Positions 8,401 to 16,639 of a stretch of 64,000 bases of DNA are shown piece by piece. Source of the DNA: Paenibacillus vini. GTDB lineage: Bacteria > Bacillota > Bacilli > Paenibacillales > Paenibacillaceae. How positions within the stretch are numbered: the first letter of the stretch is position 1; each line of letters begins with the position of its first letter. The position numbers and the translations under genes are program-made. The notes beneath the pieces are model-generated. The model was not told the origin of the DNA and did not search any database. It was given only the letters and a program-made list of their open reading frames with translations. The stretch covers positions 124,001 through 188,000 of the forward strand of contig NZ_BOSL01000002.1 of the NCBI RefSeq assembly GCF_018403325.1. Reading direction: 5' to 3'.

Positions 8401-9999
8401 CTGCAGGAGAATTTAACCTCAGGCAAAGTACTAGTCGATAATGATGAGGCTGGCAAGAATGGCGTTTCACAACCTTCAGGTTTCCAGCTTACATCAAGTT
8501 CCATAACACTTGAGCCATTAACGTCCGTAATTATTCAAACACAAGGCTCGGATAACGGTAATCCAGGAAATCCGGGTAATCCGGGTAATCCCGGAAACGG
8601 TGGGGGAGATACCGGGTCAAACGGGTCCGCATCATCTAAAGACAACTCCTTGGACTCCTTAAAGAAACGGCTCGGCAGCCTGCCTGCAAGCGATGCTCAG
8701 GCGGCAGAAGCTATTTTGAAAGAGCTGGATACGCTTGGAACGGTAACGGCCTATGAAGCGAAGGATAAAGACGGGAAGAAGGTTTGGAAGGTCGATCCGA
8801 AGCAGCTTCAGTCCGCCCTGGATCGGTTGACTAATGGTTTGGATTTGATCCGGCAACAATTAGCGGGGAAGACCGGTCTATTAAATCAAATTAATACCGG
8901 GTCAGCCGTGGTCATTAACACCGGCGGACAGCCGGGTGACACATTGGAACTGACGCTGACCGGCTCCTATCTTGCCAAGCTGGAAGCTGCCGGAATCGCT
9001 TTGAAAGTACGGACGGCGGATGCAACGGCAAATATTGCGGCCGGAACAAGTCCAATGGCCATGAATCTCTCCACAATTCAGGAGATGAACCTTCGGTTTG
9101 CCGTTGTTGACGGGGCCGAAGCGCAAAGCTTGTTGTCGAACGCAGGGGTCGCTGGACGAGATCTGAAGCCGGCCGGAAATCTACTTTCCTTCACCGGCTA
9201 TACCTTAGACAACTCTGGTAACCGAATCGAAATCTCGGCATTTAACAAGCCGATAATGATGTCTCTGTTGCTGTCTAAGGAAGAAATGCAGAAGCTTAGC
9301 GATAAGAGAAAATCCGGTGTATATCAGTTGAACGATAACGGTGACGTTCAGTTCCGTGGAGGAAAGTTCGGTAGCGGGGCCGTAAGCTTTGATACTACGA
9401 ACACCGGGAATTATTCCGTAATGGAATCGAACAAAACGTTCAAGGATTCTTCCGACAGCTGGGCCAAAACCTATATTGAGATTCTAGTGGCTCGTGGCGT
9501 TGCAACAGGAATCGATGACGAACGTTTTGCGCCGCAGACTGCGGTAACAAGGGGGCAGTTGACAGCTTTCCTGGGCAGAGCCCTGCAGTTGGGTGAAGCC
9601 GAAGGAACTGCACCGTTCAGTGATGTGGCCGCGGGTTCGTATTACCAAGGCTTCATAATCGCCTTGAAGCCGGCCGGAATTGTCTCTGGCTATGAAGACG
9701 GAACCTTCCGTCCGGACCAGAAAGTAACGCGGGAAGAAATGCTTACCATGGTGATGAAGGGCTACGAATATTTGAAAGGCAATTCCCTCGCCGGCCTGCC
9801 GGCAGGAAATCCTTCTATCGGTTCCTTTGCGGACGAAGATCAGATCAGTAGTTTTGCTCTGGACAGCGTGCAAGCCGCAAGAAATCTGGGAATGATCGGC
9901 GGCTTGCCTGAAGGCAAGTTTGCTCCTCAGGAACAGGCTACCCGGGATCAGGTGGCAAAAGTATTAGTTCTGCTGATGGAAGTAACGGGACAGTTTTAA
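5401..9999 (+). CDS. Secreted type I pullulanase with SLH cell-wall anchor
   Basis: Cleaves alpha-1,6 branches of pullulan and starch outside the cell. ATG 5401 follows CAGGAGG (5385-5391) and gives a clear signal peptide (KKRKGK, hydrophobic core, SLAAEE). Order: two CBM41-like starch-binding modules (about 56-158 and 163-270, each with the WLWGDV motif); a CBM48-like module with FKLWSPTA; a GH13_14 catalytic domain with the pullulanase signature YNWGYDP (about 582), nucleophile Asp696 in GIRWDMMGD, acid Glu725 in IGEGW and Asp816 in YIEAHDN; a PGN-repeat linker; a 250-residue connecting domain; three SLH domains (about 1345-1532) for binding secondary cell-wall polymer. All catalytic residues are present in 1532 residues. 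It is a single-gene unit with its own promoter, cre site and terminator. Confidence 0.93.
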   Translation: MKLGKKRKGKVIFSFFMILSLLFSSAGLSLAAEEAPDVPEESAASLSGVATEVPAGHVRIHYNGNTDGTGIWLWGDVAEPSQNWSSGASAFNPDQADSYGYYLDIKLSEGAKKVGFLVVHRTTGEKEGGDKNLTLSSSAMNEVWIKAGSDQVYSYEPVDLPANTVRIHYSRDDQNYGTYGLWLWGDVLAPTEDWPKGAVPFVAEQTDRYGAYVDVPLQPEAKKIGFLVVNRNNGDEKDGGDKSFSLMDRYNRLWIKQGDNNVYVSPYGEVPVGLVSAEVLSESKLLLGFTMTDGLEPDALKDELVIKDSQGAEVKVNQVNITSTTSVEAEVSGASLLEHLPLSVTYSGKTVTASTSWRMLDEMFYYDGDDLGATYHDGGVTFKLWSPTASSVTASVYDKDDSTRYIGSIDLVRGDQGVWAAEASPADFQTSDLKGYFYQYFVTNQGVTKAVLDPYAKSMAPFRVDTNGKPGPDGDIVGKAAIVDLSDTNPEGYDFAQIDGYEKREDAVVWEIHVRDFTSDPSIEGDLNGKWGSYKAFGDKLDYLKSLGVTHVQLLPVMAWYYGDEMNMEERELDYSTQGNEYNWGYDPHNYFSPDGAYSENPADPQLRIEELKGMIDATHEAGMGVILDVVYTHMAKADFLNDIVPDYYAWKDANGNNVGGFGNNLATNHKMAEKLMVDSVKYWFDEYKIDGIRWDMMGDATYEAVQNAYDEAVKINPDVLFIGEGWRTFSGGIAEPALEGHGATQDWMNKTDNVGVFSDEIRNELKSGFGSEGEPRFITGGARPIETIFNNIKAQPSNTPADDPGDMVSYIEAHDNLPLYDVIAQSIKKDPAVPANDLEIHKRIRLGNLLIMTSQGTAFLHAGQEYGRTKQWKGEGLPEQKYHELKDESGNAFGYFVHDSYDSSDAVNMFDWTKATDAEKFPVNHVTREYTRGLIELRKSTNAFTLGDMKLVDQNVTLIQSPEMAVDSDLLIAYKNKATDGSGNYYVFVNADSKPRTLSLQENLTSGKVLVDNDEAGKNGVSQPSGFQLTSSSITLEPLTSVIIQTQGSDNGNPGNPGNPGNPGNGGGDTGSNGSASSKDNSLDSLKKRLGSLPASDAQAAEAILKELDTLGTVTAYEAKDKDGKKVWKVDPKQLQSALDRLTNGLDLIRQQLAGKTGLLNQINTGSAVVINTGGQPGDTLELTLTGSYLAKLEAAGIALKVRTADATANIAAGTSPMAMNLSTIQEMNLRFAVVDGAEAQSLLSNAGVAGRDLKPAGNLLSFTGYTLDNSGNRIEISAFNKPIMMSLLLSKEEMQKLSDKRKSGVYQLNDNGDVQFRGGKFGSGAVSFDTTNTGNYSVMESNKTFKDSSDSWAKTYIEILVARGVATGIDDERFAPQTAVTRGQLTAFLGRALQLGEAEGTAPFSDVAAGSYYQGFIIALKPAGIVSGYEDGTFRPDQKVTREEMLTMVMKGYEYLKGNSLAGLPAGNPSIGSFADEDQISSFALDSVQAARNLGMIGGLPEGKFAPQEQATRDQVAKVLVLLMEVTGQF

Positions 10000-10017
10000 A
10001 CATAGCAAGCGGTAGAG

Positions 10018-10057
10018 AACCGGCTCAAGGGTTAAGATGAACCTTGAGCCGGTTTTT
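10018..10057 (+). terminator. Terminator of the pullulanase gene
   Basis: A 13-bp perfect stem (AACCGGCTCAAGG with its complement at 10042-10054) is followed by a T run. Confidence 0.92.
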
Positions 10058-10084
10058 CTATTTTTAAGTTATATCATTCCTGGC

Positions 10085-10152
10085 TGTCGACAAAATTAGT
10101 GGGCTCCCGCTTTCAATTTTAGACAGACTTTACATATGGAAGTCTATATACT
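10085..10152 (+). promoter_or_regulatory. Candidate Spo0A-controlled spoIIG promoter
   Basis: TATACT (10147-10152) is preceded at an unusually long 21 bases by TAGACA (10120-10125). This recalls the 22-base spacing known for the B. subtilis spoIIG promoter, which Spo0A~P activates. Upstream at 10085-10094 the complementary strand reads TTTGTCGACA, one mismatch from a 0A box (TTTGTCGAA). The site is predicted from sequence only. Confidence 0.4.
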
Positions 10153-10219
10153 GAGAACCATCTCCACGTCATAGGCAGGTAGATTCTAGTAGAGAACAGG
10201 TTCAGGCAGGTGATGAAGC

Positions 10220-11218
10220 ATGGTCGTTTATCTCGATCTGATTTTTTTGATGAACCTGCTGATCGACGGAAGTCTTCTGGCCGTAACAGCGTGGATGCGG
10301 AAACGGAAAGTCGTCGTTTGGCGGCTGTTGCTTTCCGCGGCGGTCGGGGCGTCCTACGTAGTTATGATGTTCTTGCCCGAACTGTCGTTTCTGTTCACTT
10401 TTTTGGTGAAATTTCTGTTTTCCGTAGTCATGCTATGGATCGCCTTCGGTTTTGGCAGTCTGCAAAACTATTTGCGGAATTTAGGGGCATTCTACATCGT
10501 CAATTTTGCGGCAGCCGGTGGAATTTTGGGGATACATTATTTGCTCCAGAGCTCCGGCGACCTTTGGAATGGAATTTGGTATTCCGCTTCCGGGGGCATG
10601 GGATTCTCGCTGCAAATCGGTACCTTGTTTGTGCTCTTCGTTTTTTTCGCCGTATTGATTTGGTTCAAACTGGTGATTTCATCAAGACGAAGGCAGGAAT
10701 TGATCTCCTCTTATCTTGCGGAGGTAAAGGTCCGGATCGGAGAGGCGGAGATTTGCTGCACCGGACTGATCGATACCGGCAATCAATTGACCGATCCGCT
10801 GAGCCGGCTGCCGGTAATGGTGATGGAGACTTCGTTATGGAGTGAATTTTTGCCGGGCTCCTTAAAAGGACTCGAGGCCGGGAGTCAGGCGGACAACCTT
10901 ATTCTGGAATGGTCGGAGGATGAGGAGTTTCCTTGGCGGGACCGGCTGAGACTGGTTCCTTATCGCGGATTGAACAGAGGTTCACAGTTTATGGTCGCTT
11001 TGAAACCGGATGAAGTGACCGTTATGCTGGAAGGCCGGGAAATCAGGAATACGCGTGTCCTTGTCGGACTGGACGGGGGAAGTTTGTCTTCGGAAGGAGC
11101 GTATCGGGCCATCATTCATCCGTCATTAGCCGGGGAGGCCGAGGAGAGCGGAACGGATCGGAAGAGCTTCGGCAACGGGAAACCGGATCAAGGAGCGCGG
11201 TCTCACGCCGGTGTATGA
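10220..11218 (+). CDS. spoIIGA: Sigma-E processing peptidase SpoIIGA
   Basis: Membrane aspartic protease of the mother cell that removes the pro-sequence of sigma-E after a signal from the forespore. ATG 10220 follows an AGGTGA site. The 332-residue protein has about five membrane helices (residues 1-150), then a cytoplasmic protease domain with the catalytic motif LIDTGNQLTDP (Asp about 185). Length and layout match the family. It lies 57 bases upstream of sigE, its substrate, as in B. subtilis. A 636-base frame overlapping its first half is a shadow. Confidence 0.93.
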   Translation: MVVYLDLIFLMNLLIDGSLLAVTAWMRKRKVVVWRLLLSAAVGASYVVMMFLPELSFLFTFLVKFLFSVVMLWIAFGFGSLQNYLRNLGAFYIVNFAAAGGILGIHYLLQSSGDLWNGIWYSASGGMGFSLQIGTLFVLFVFFAVLIWFKLVISSRRRQELISSYLAEVKVRIGEAEICCTGLIDTGNQLTDPLSRLPVMVMETSLWSEFLPGSLKGLEAGSQADNLILEWSEDEEFPWRDRLRLVPYRGLNRGSQFMVALKPDEVTVMLEGREIRNTRVLVGLDGGSLSSEGAYRAIIHPSLAGEAEESGTDRKSFGNGKPDQGARSHAGV

Positions 11219-11275
11219 GTCTGGGGTTAGGAACTTCATGAATACGGGAATGGAATATGGGAGGAAAAATAAGCC

Positions 11276-11998
11276 ATGCGTGTAAAATGGAAAATGATGC
11301 TGCAGCTGCAGTACTACCGTTTATTATTTTTATTCGGACTGAAAAGCGAAGAAATCTATTATATCGGCGGAAGCGAAGCGCTGCCGCCTCCATTGACGCG
11401 CGAGGAAGAAGAATATTTGCTGCAGCGGCTGACGACCGGGGATGCCGCAATCCGGGCGATGCTGATCGAACGGAATCTCCGGCTGGTCGTATATATCGCC
11501 AGAAAATTTGAGAACACGGGCATTAACATCGAGGACCTTGTGTCGATCGGCACGATTGGACTTATCAAGGCGGTCAACACGTTTGATCCCGAGAAAAAAA
11601 TCAAGCTCGCGACCTATGCGTCCCGCTGCATCGAAAATGAAATATTGATGTATTTGCGCCGGAACAGCAAAATCCGGACAGAAGTATCCTTCGATGAACC
11701 GCTGAATATCGATTGGGATGGAAATGAACTTCTTCTTTCCGACGTACTAGGGACGGAGAATGACACGATATACCGTAACATCGAGGAACAGGTCGACCGC
11801 AAGCTGCTTCATAAGGCGCTTGATAAGCTGAGCGAGCGTGAACGGATGATCATGGAGCTTCGCTTCGGCCTTGTCGACGGCGATGAAAAGACGCAAAAAG
11901 ACGTAGCGGATTTGCTTGGAATTTCCCAGTCTTATATTTCGCGTCTTGAAAAAAGGATCATTAAACGGCTGCGTAAGGAATTCAATAAGATGGTGTAG
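11276..11998 (+). CDS. sigE: RNA polymerase sporulation sigma factor SigE
   Basis: Early mother-cell sigma factor, made as an inactive precursor. The 240-residue protein starts with a hydrophobic pro-sequence ([20 protein letters not shown]) that keeps it at the membrane until SpoIIGA cuts it. Region 2 ([47 protein letters not shown]) and region 4 ([35 protein letters not shown]) are intact. Spacing to spoIIGA suggests one spoIIG operon. sigG follows after 89 bases. Confidence 0.96.
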   Translation: MRVKWKMMLQLQYYRLLFLFGLKSEEIYYIGGSEALPPPLTREEEEYLLQRLTTGDAAIRAMLIERNLRLVVYIARKFENTGINIEDLVSIGTIGLIKAVNTFDPEKKIKLATYASRCIENEILMYLRRNSKIRTEVSFDEPLNIDWDGNELLLSDVLGTENDTIYRNIEEQVDRKLLHKALDKLSERERMIMELRFGLVDGDEKTQKDVADLLGISQSYISRLEKRIIKRLRKEFNKMV

Positions 11999-12087
11999 CC
12001 CGGAGCGGGCATGAACTTTTTTCAGGAATAAAAATACAGTCCCGGGAGATAATGATCATTAATGTTTCTCCTTGGGAGGTAGACTTG

Positions 12088-12870
12088 ATGACCCGAAACA
12101 AAGTCGAGATTTGCGGGGTTGATACCGCAAAATTGCCCGTTCTAACCAATGCGGAAATGCGTGAATTGTTCCACTCTTTGCAGCAGGACCACGTAAGATC
12201 AGCCAGAGAAAAGTTAGTGAATGGCAACCTCAGACTCGTACTGAGTGTCATCCAGCGGTTCAACAATCGGGGGGAGTTTGTGGACGACCTGTTCCAAGTC
12301 GGCTGCATCGGACTCATGAAAGCCATCGATAATTTTGATTTATCGCAGAACGTCAAATTTTCGACCTATGCGGTGCCGATGATCATCGGGGAAATCCGCC
12401 GTTACCTCCGGGACAATAACCCGATCCGCGTATCGCGGAGTCTGCGGGACATCGCTTATAAGGCACTGCAGATGCGCGACAGCCTGACGAACAAAAATTC
12501 CCGGGAACCGACGATTTTTGAAATATCGGAGGCGCTCGGTCTTCCGAAGGAGGATGTCGTATTCGCGCTCGACGCTATTCAAGATCCGGTATCCCTGTTC
12601 GAACCGATCTACCATGACGGGGGCGATCCCATCTATGTCATGGATCAGATCAGCGACGACAGGAATAAGGACGTCTCGTGGATTGAGGAGATCGCCCTGC
12701 GGGAAGCGATGCAGCGGTTGGGACGACGGGAGAAGATGATTCTGTCGATGCGATTCTTCGAAGGCAAGACCCAGATGGAGGTAGCTGACGAGATCGGCAT
12801 CTCCCAGGCTCAGGTATCCAGGCTCGAGAAATCCGCCATCCTACAAATGCAGAAGCATGTAAAGTCGTGA
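12088..12870 (+). CDS. sigG: RNA polymerase sporulation sigma factor SigG
   Basis: Late forespore sigma factor. ATG 12088 is chosen because the protein then begins MTRNKVEICGVDTAKLPVL, the family N-terminus, with GGAGGT at 12075-12080. The 260-residue protein has region 2 (NLRLVLSVIQRFNNRGE, DLFQVGCIGLMKAIDNFD, FSTYAVPMIIGEIRRYLRD), region 3 and region 4 (REKMILSMRFFEGKTQMEVADEIGISQAQVSRLEK). Position after spoIIGA-sigE matches B. subtilis. In that species it has its own sigma-F/G promoter; I could not identify one with confidence here. A terminator follows. Confidence 0.96.
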   Translation: MTRNKVEICGVDTAKLPVLTNAEMRELFHSLQQDHVRSAREKLVNGNLRLVLSVIQRFNNRGEFVDDLFQVGCIGLMKAIDNFDLSQNVKFSTYAVPMIIGEIRRYLRDNNPIRVSRSLRDIAYKALQMRDSLTNKNSREPTIFEISEALGLPKEDVVFALDAIQDPVSLFEPIYHDGGDPIYVMDQISDDRNKDVSWIEEIALREAMQRLGRREKMILSMRFFEGKTQMEVADEIGISQAQVSRLEKSAILQMQKHVKS

Positions 12871-12877
12871 ACTCTGC

Positions 12878-12901
12878 AAGGCCCTTCGGGGCCTTTTTTT
12901 C
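12878..12901 (+). terminator. Terminator of sigG
   Basis: AAGGCCC pairs with GGGCCTT across a TTCG loop, followed by a T run. Confidence 0.9.
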
Positions 12902-12963
12902 GTCATTGGGACAGGGGAGCGAGGAAGGGCTGCCGTTTTCTTTAACATCTTGTCGGTAGGCTT

Positions 12964-12992
12964 TAATGTTTTGAAGCTGCCGCTCATATAGT
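12964..12992 (+). promoter_or_regulatory. Candidate sigma-E-type promoter before ylmC
   Basis: TAATGTT (12964-12970) and CATATAGT (12985-12992) are 14 bases apart and each differ by one base from the sigma-E consensus (KMATATT, CATACANT). Such a promoter would suit a PRC-barrel sporulation protein next to sigE. Motif match only. Confidence 0.4.
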
Positions 12993-13029
12993 ATAGGGAT
13001 AGCATTCGGCAGTCAGGGGGCGATGATGG

Positions 13030-13362
13030 ATGGACAATGTGGTCAGAGCAAGCATGAAGATATCGGATTTTCAAACCAAAGACGTCATCAATGTGGTGGA
13101 CGGCAAGCGGTTAGGGCATATTAGCGATCTTGAGCTGGATTTGCGGCAGGGCGTGATCGAGGCGATCGTCGTACCGGCAAGCACCAAGTTTCTCGGGCTA
13201 TTCGGAAACGGAACCGATCTGATTATTCCCTGGAAAAATATCGTGAAGATCGGCTCCGACGTCGTCCTCGTCAAGATGGAGGAATTGAGGGAATCCCGGA
13301 TACAGCCTTCTTATGAGACAACGGTTTATATCGACCGGGATGGGCGGGCCGATCGCCGTTAA
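13030..13362 (+). CDS. ylmC: YlmC/YmxH family PRC-barrel sporulation protein
   Basis: Small PRC-barrel protein of 110 residues; the molecular role is not established. The motif run SDFQTKDVINVVDGKRLG and the DGxxLG turn are family features, followed by ELDLRQGVIEAIVVP. ATG 13030 is used because GGGGGCG lies just upstream; an internal ATG at 13054 (MKISDFQTKDV) matches many family starts but has a poor ribosome site. The gene stands between sigG and pgeF, the usual ylmC position. Confidence 0.85.
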   Translation: MDNVVRASMKISDFQTKDVINVVDGKRLGHISDLELDLRQGVIEAIVVPASTKFLGLFGNGTDLIIPWKNIVKIGSDVVLVKMEELRESRIQPSYETTVYIDRDGRADRR

Positions 13363-13441
13363 TGGCCGTATAACCGCAGGGGACTCCCGAGAGGCAGATG
13401 TGTTAAACTGTGGAGAGACAAACATCAGGGGGAGATGGATG

Positions 13442-14293
13442 ATGGAGCCGTTTATTTGGAATCCTAGACAGGATATTCCTGAACAATATGAACTAAAGGT
13501 ATGGGAGAGCCTTGTACCGGGATTAAGCGCAGGGTTCTCCGGCCGTGCAGGTGGTGTCGGGGAAGCACCGTACGATAGTCTGAATTTGGCGTATCATGTC
13601 GACGATGATCCCGAAACGGTGCTGGAGAATCGGAGAAGACTGGCCGGTGCTTTAGGTTTCCCGGCGGAAACCTGGACCTGCGGCGAGCAGGTGCACGGCG
13701 TGGACGTCGCAGTCGTCAGGGAAGAGGATATCGGAAAAGGGTTCCGCGACCGGGACAGTGCATTTCAGGCAACTGACGGTCTCGTAACTAACGTTCCTAA
13801 TGTGCTGCTGACTTCTTTTTATGCCGATTGCGTCCCGCTCTATTTCGTTGATCCCGTACACCGGGCGGTAGGTTTGGCACACGCGGGCTGGAAAGGGACT
13901 GTTGGCCGGATCGCAGAAGCGGTCATCGCCAAGATGGAGCAGGAATACGGAAGCCTCAGGAGCGATATCCGGACGGCGATCGGCCCATCCATAGGGGAGT
14001 GCTGCTATGAGGTGGATGAGCATGTGATGGGGAAAGTCCGGGAGGCCTTCGCGGGAATTCCAAGAGAGGAATGGGAGCCGAAAATTGCGGTTTCCTCTGT
14101 CCGGGAAGACCGAAGCATGCTGAACTTGAAAGAAATGAATCGAATTATTATGATAAAAGCAGGAATATTGCCGACACATATCGAATGTACATCTTGGTGT
14201 ACAAGCTGTCAGAGCGACCGGTTTTTCTCTTACCGTAAACATAACGGGGTGACCGGGCGAATGGCCAGCTGGGTTGGTTTGAAAGAGAGGTGA
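13442..14293 (+). CDS. pgeF: Peptidoglycan editing factor / purine nucleoside phosphorylase-like laccase-domain protein
   Basis: YlmD/YfiH family. Members are described as multicopper-oxidase-like folds with purine nucleoside phosphorylase and adenosine deaminase activity, and the E. coli member keeps wrong amino acids out of UDP-MurNAc. ATG 13442 (second of two tandem ATGs) follows GGGGGAG at 13428-13434; an earlier in-frame ATG at 13313 lies inside ylmC. The 283-residue protein has the metal-site motifs EQVHGVDVAVV, DCVPLYFVDP, HAGWKGTVGRI and IGPSIGECCYEVD. It runs into ylmE with a 7-base gap. Confidence 0.92.
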   Translation: MEPFIWNPRQDIPEQYELKVWESLVPGLSAGFSGRAGGVGEAPYDSLNLAYHVDDDPETVLENRRRLAGALGFPAETWTCGEQVHGVDVAVVREEDIGKGFRDRDSAFQATDGLVTNVPNVLLTSFYADCVPLYFVDPVHRAVGLAHAGWKGTVGRIAEAVIAKMEQEYGSLRSDIRTAIGPSIGECCYEVDEHVMGKVREAFAGIPREEWEPKIAVSSVREDRSMLNLKEMNRIIMIKAGILPTHIECTSWCTSCQSDRFFSYRKHNGVTGRMASWVGLKER

Positions 14294-14300
14294 TCCCTTC

Positions 14301-14993
14301 TTGTCACTTAAAGAACGGATACAGCATGTAGAAGAACGGATCTGGGCGGCCTGTGACCGAAGCGGAAGAAATCCCGGGGAGGTCACGGTTATCGCCGTGA
14401 CCAAGTATGTGACAACCGAGATGACCCGCTCCGTCCTGGAGAGCGGAATTACCCATTTGGGAGAGAATCGCCCGGGTGTGGCGGTGCCGAAATGGGAGGC
14501 GCTTGGCGGACAAGGAGTCTGGCATTTTATCGGCCATCTCCAGAGCAGAAAGGTCAAGGACGTCGTAGGGAAATTTCAATATATTCATTCTCTGGACCGG
14601 CTTTCGCTGGCCCAGGAACTGGACAAGCGCGCCGCAGCGGCGGGCGCCACGGTCAACGTGTTTTTGCAGGTCAACGTTTCCGGAGAGACTTCAAAACAGG
14701 GGATTACCCCGGGAGAAGCCGAAGCCTTCCTTCGCGAAGCGGAGCAGTATCCTCATATTCGGATTATCGGACTGATGACGATGGCACCGGAGGAGGAAGA
14801 TCCCGAGCGGACAAGACCCGTATTCCGCAGGCTGCGCGAGCTGAGGGATGAGTTGAACGCCAAGGGCGTGACAAAGGAGCCCATTACGGAATTGTCCATG
14901 GGTATGTCGGGCGATTTTGAAGTGGCGATTGAAGAAGGGGCGACCTGGGTGCGCCTCGGTACTCTTTTAGTAGGGAAAGGGGAAGAGACGTAA
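14301..14993 (+). CDS. ylmE: YggS/PLPBP family pyridoxal phosphate homeostasis protein
   Basis: Binds PLP without known catalysis and balances vitamin B6 and amino-acid pools. Start is TTG 14301, with the GAGAGGTGA ribosome site overlapping the pgeF stop. The 230-residue barrel carries the PLP lysine in VIAVTKYV (Lys35), the WHFIGHLQSRK motif, VNVSGETSKQG and LSMGMSGDFEVAIEEGATWVR. It is translationally coupled on both sides: its TAA shares an A with the sepF ATG. Confidence 0.94.
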   Translation: MSLKERIQHVEERIWAACDRSGRNPGEVTVIAVTKYVTTEMTRSVLESGITHLGENRPGVAVPKWEALGGQGVWHFIGHLQSRKVKDVVGKFQYIHSLDRLSLAQELDKRAAAAGATVNVFLQVNVSGETSKQGITPGEAEAFLREAEQYPHIRIIGLMTMAPEEEDPERTRPVFRRLRELRDELNAKGVTKEPITELSMGMSGDFEVAIEEGATWVRLGTLLVGKGEET

Positions 14994-15442
14994 TGGGAGT
15001 AATGAACCGGTTCATGAACTTCTTGGGCCTGCAGGAAGAGGAAGAAATCGTGGAACGCGAAACTTTTCCGGGACAAGATGAGCCCGAATTTGAAACCCCG
15101 AGCTTTGAAACCCGTAGAAACCAGAAGGGAAGCAACGTGGTCAGCATTCATTCGCAAAAAAACGTCAAGGTGATTCTTTATGAACCGCGCTCTTATGATG
15201 AAGCGCAAGAGATTGCGGATCATTTGCGTTCTCACCGGAGTGTCGTAGTCAACCTGCAAAGGGTTCGCAACGACCAGGCGATGCGGATTATCGACTTTCT
15301 GAGCGGCACGATTTACGCGCTGAGCGGCAGCATTTCCAAGATTGGCGGCAATATTTTTCTGTGCACGCCGGATACCGTGGAAATTCAGGGAGCGATTACC
15401 GAAATACTGACCGAGGATTCCGATTACAACAGAATGAGGTGA
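14993..15442 (+). CDS. sepF: Cell division protein SepF
   Basis: Membrane-binding ring protein that bundles and anchors FtsZ beside FtsA. The 149-residue protein has the N-terminal amphipathic membrane helix (MGVMNRFMNFLGL), an acidic linker and the SepF core (VKVILYEPRSYDEAQEIADHL, VVVNLQRV, IDFLSGTIYALSGSI). The start overlaps the ylmE stop (TAATG). ylmG follows after 7 bases. Confidence 0.96.
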   Translation: MGVMNRFMNFLGLQEEEEIVERETFPGQDEPEFETPSFETRRNQKGSNVVSIHSQKNVKVILYEPRSYDEAQEIADHLRSHRSVVVNLQRVRNDQAMRIIDFLSGTIYALSGSISKIGGNIFLCTPDTVEIQGAITEILTEDSDYNRMR

Positions 15443-15449
15443 AGACAGC

Positions 15450-15728
15450 TTGGGAAGCGGCACAATCGAAAGTATTGTTAATTTGTTGTTTAATATTTAT
15501 TTTTATATGATTCTTATTTACATCCTGATGTCTTGGGTGCCTAACGCACGGGAGAGTTTCATCGGCGATCTGCTCGGAAAGCTGGTTGAACCTTATCTTT
15601 CTCCTTTCCGGCGGTTTATTCCTCCGCTGATGGGAATGATCGACTTCTCGCCAATCGTGGCCTTGTATGCGCTACGTTTAGCCAAAGTCGGCCTCATCGC
15701 CGTGCTGGGTTATATTTTTGGCATATAG
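15450..15728 (+). CDS. ylmG: YggT family membrane protein YlmG
   Basis: Small integral membrane protein of 92 residues with two YggT-type helices around MSWVPNARESFIGDLLGKLVEPYLSPFRR. TTG 15450 is used; AGGTGAAG lies within the end of sepF. Homologues in bacteria and chloroplasts sit in division clusters and affect nucleoid or FtsZ distribution; the mechanism is unclear. Confidence 0.92.
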   Translation: MGSGTIESIVNLLFNIYFYMILIYILMSWVPNARESFIGDLLGKLVEPYLSPFRRFIPPLMGMIDFSPIVALYALRLAKVGLIAVLGYIFGI

Positions 15729-15740
15729 CGTGGATCGACT

Positions 15741-16523
15741 ATGAGACCAGACATTTATGAACATTTTAAGCCGGAAGAACGTCCGTTTGTAGATCGGGCC
15801 TGGGAATGGGTTGTAAACGCCGGGGATTATCATGAAGTCAAGCTTACCGACTTTTTGGATCCGCGGCAGAGCTTCATATTGCAAACACTGGTCAACCGCC
15901 ATCCTGATGCCGCTCTGCGGTTGGACGGCGGTTATAATGGTGCAGAGCGGCAGCGTGCTCTCGTGGCCCCGGATTACCGGGACTTGGACGAGGAACCGAT
16001 GCGGATGAAAGTAATGAGCATTACCTCTGATGACCAGAGACTGGCCTCTTTGCAGCATGGGGATTACCTCGGAGCCGTGCTCGGGCTTGGGCTTAAGCGG
16101 GAGAAAATCGGTGATATTCACGTTCGGGAGGACGGCTGCCATGTCATCGTCGCGGAAGAAATATCCTCCTTTTTAAGCATGAATCTGCACCAAGTACACC
16201 GGGTTGGCGTTATGACCGATATCATGGATTTGGATTCACTCAAAACGGCGGAAGCCGAGCTTGAGCCGCTGGATCTGACGGCGGCTTCTTTACGTTTGGA
16301 TGGCATCGCCGGCGATGTTTACCGGCTTAGCCGGAGCAAGGTGCTGGTGCCGATCAAGGCCGGACGTTGCCGGGTGAATTGGAGGACGGAGGAGGATCCG
16401 TCCAAAATGTTGAAGGCGGGCGACATCGTCGCTTTGCAGGGCTTTGGACGTTTCAAGGTGCTCGAATGTGATGGCATGACAAAAAAAGGCAGACTCCGTG
16501 TAAAAATCGGTAAATTTGTATGA
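15741..16523 (+). CDS. ylmH: S4-domain RNA-binding protein YlmH
   Basis: 260-residue protein with an N-terminal YlmH-specific region, a ribosomal-L7Ae-like middle (LGLGLKREKIGDIHV) and a C-terminal S4 domain (SLRLDGIAGDVYRLSRSKV... KAGDIVALQGFGRFKVLE). Related S4 proteins (RqcP) act in ribosome-associated quality control on stalled 50S subunits, and YlmH has been proposed to do similar work; a division role has also been suggested from its genomic position. It starts 12 bases after ylmG and lies before divIVA, the conserved order. Confidence 0.92.
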   Translation: MRPDIYEHFKPEERPFVDRAWEWVVNAGDYHEVKLTDFLDPRQSFILQTLVNRHPDAALRLDGGYNGAERQRALVAPDYRDLDEEPMRMKVMSITSDDQRLASLQHGDYLGAVLGLGLKREKIGDIHVREDGCHVIVAEEISSFLSMNLHQVHRVGVMTDIMDLDSLKTAEAELEPLDLTAASLRLDGIAGDVYRLSRSKVLVPIKAGRCRVNWRTEEDPSKMLKAGDIVALQGFGRFKVLECDGMTKKGRLRVKIGKFV

Positions 16524-16548
16524 TCTCTTTGCAGGAGATCGGCAATTC

Positions 16549-16578
16549 TTGTCGAAATTAACTACCTACGCATAAAAT
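16549..16578 (+). promoter_or_regulatory. Candidate SigA-type promoter of divIVA
   Basis: TTGTCG (16549-16554) and TAAAAT (16573-16578) are 18 bases apart in the 116-base gap before divIVA. Confidence 0.35.
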
Positions 16579-16639
16579 GAGAGTTCTGGAGACAGGCTTC
16601 CCGGAGGGGAAGGTTTAAATATAATAGGAGGTGCGGATC

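Noticed and set aside
10210-10845. 211-codon frame overlapping the first half of spoIIGA
   Set aside because: Arg-rich, low-quality protein with no motif; the other frame is a full-length SpoIIGA with membrane helices and the active-site Asp.
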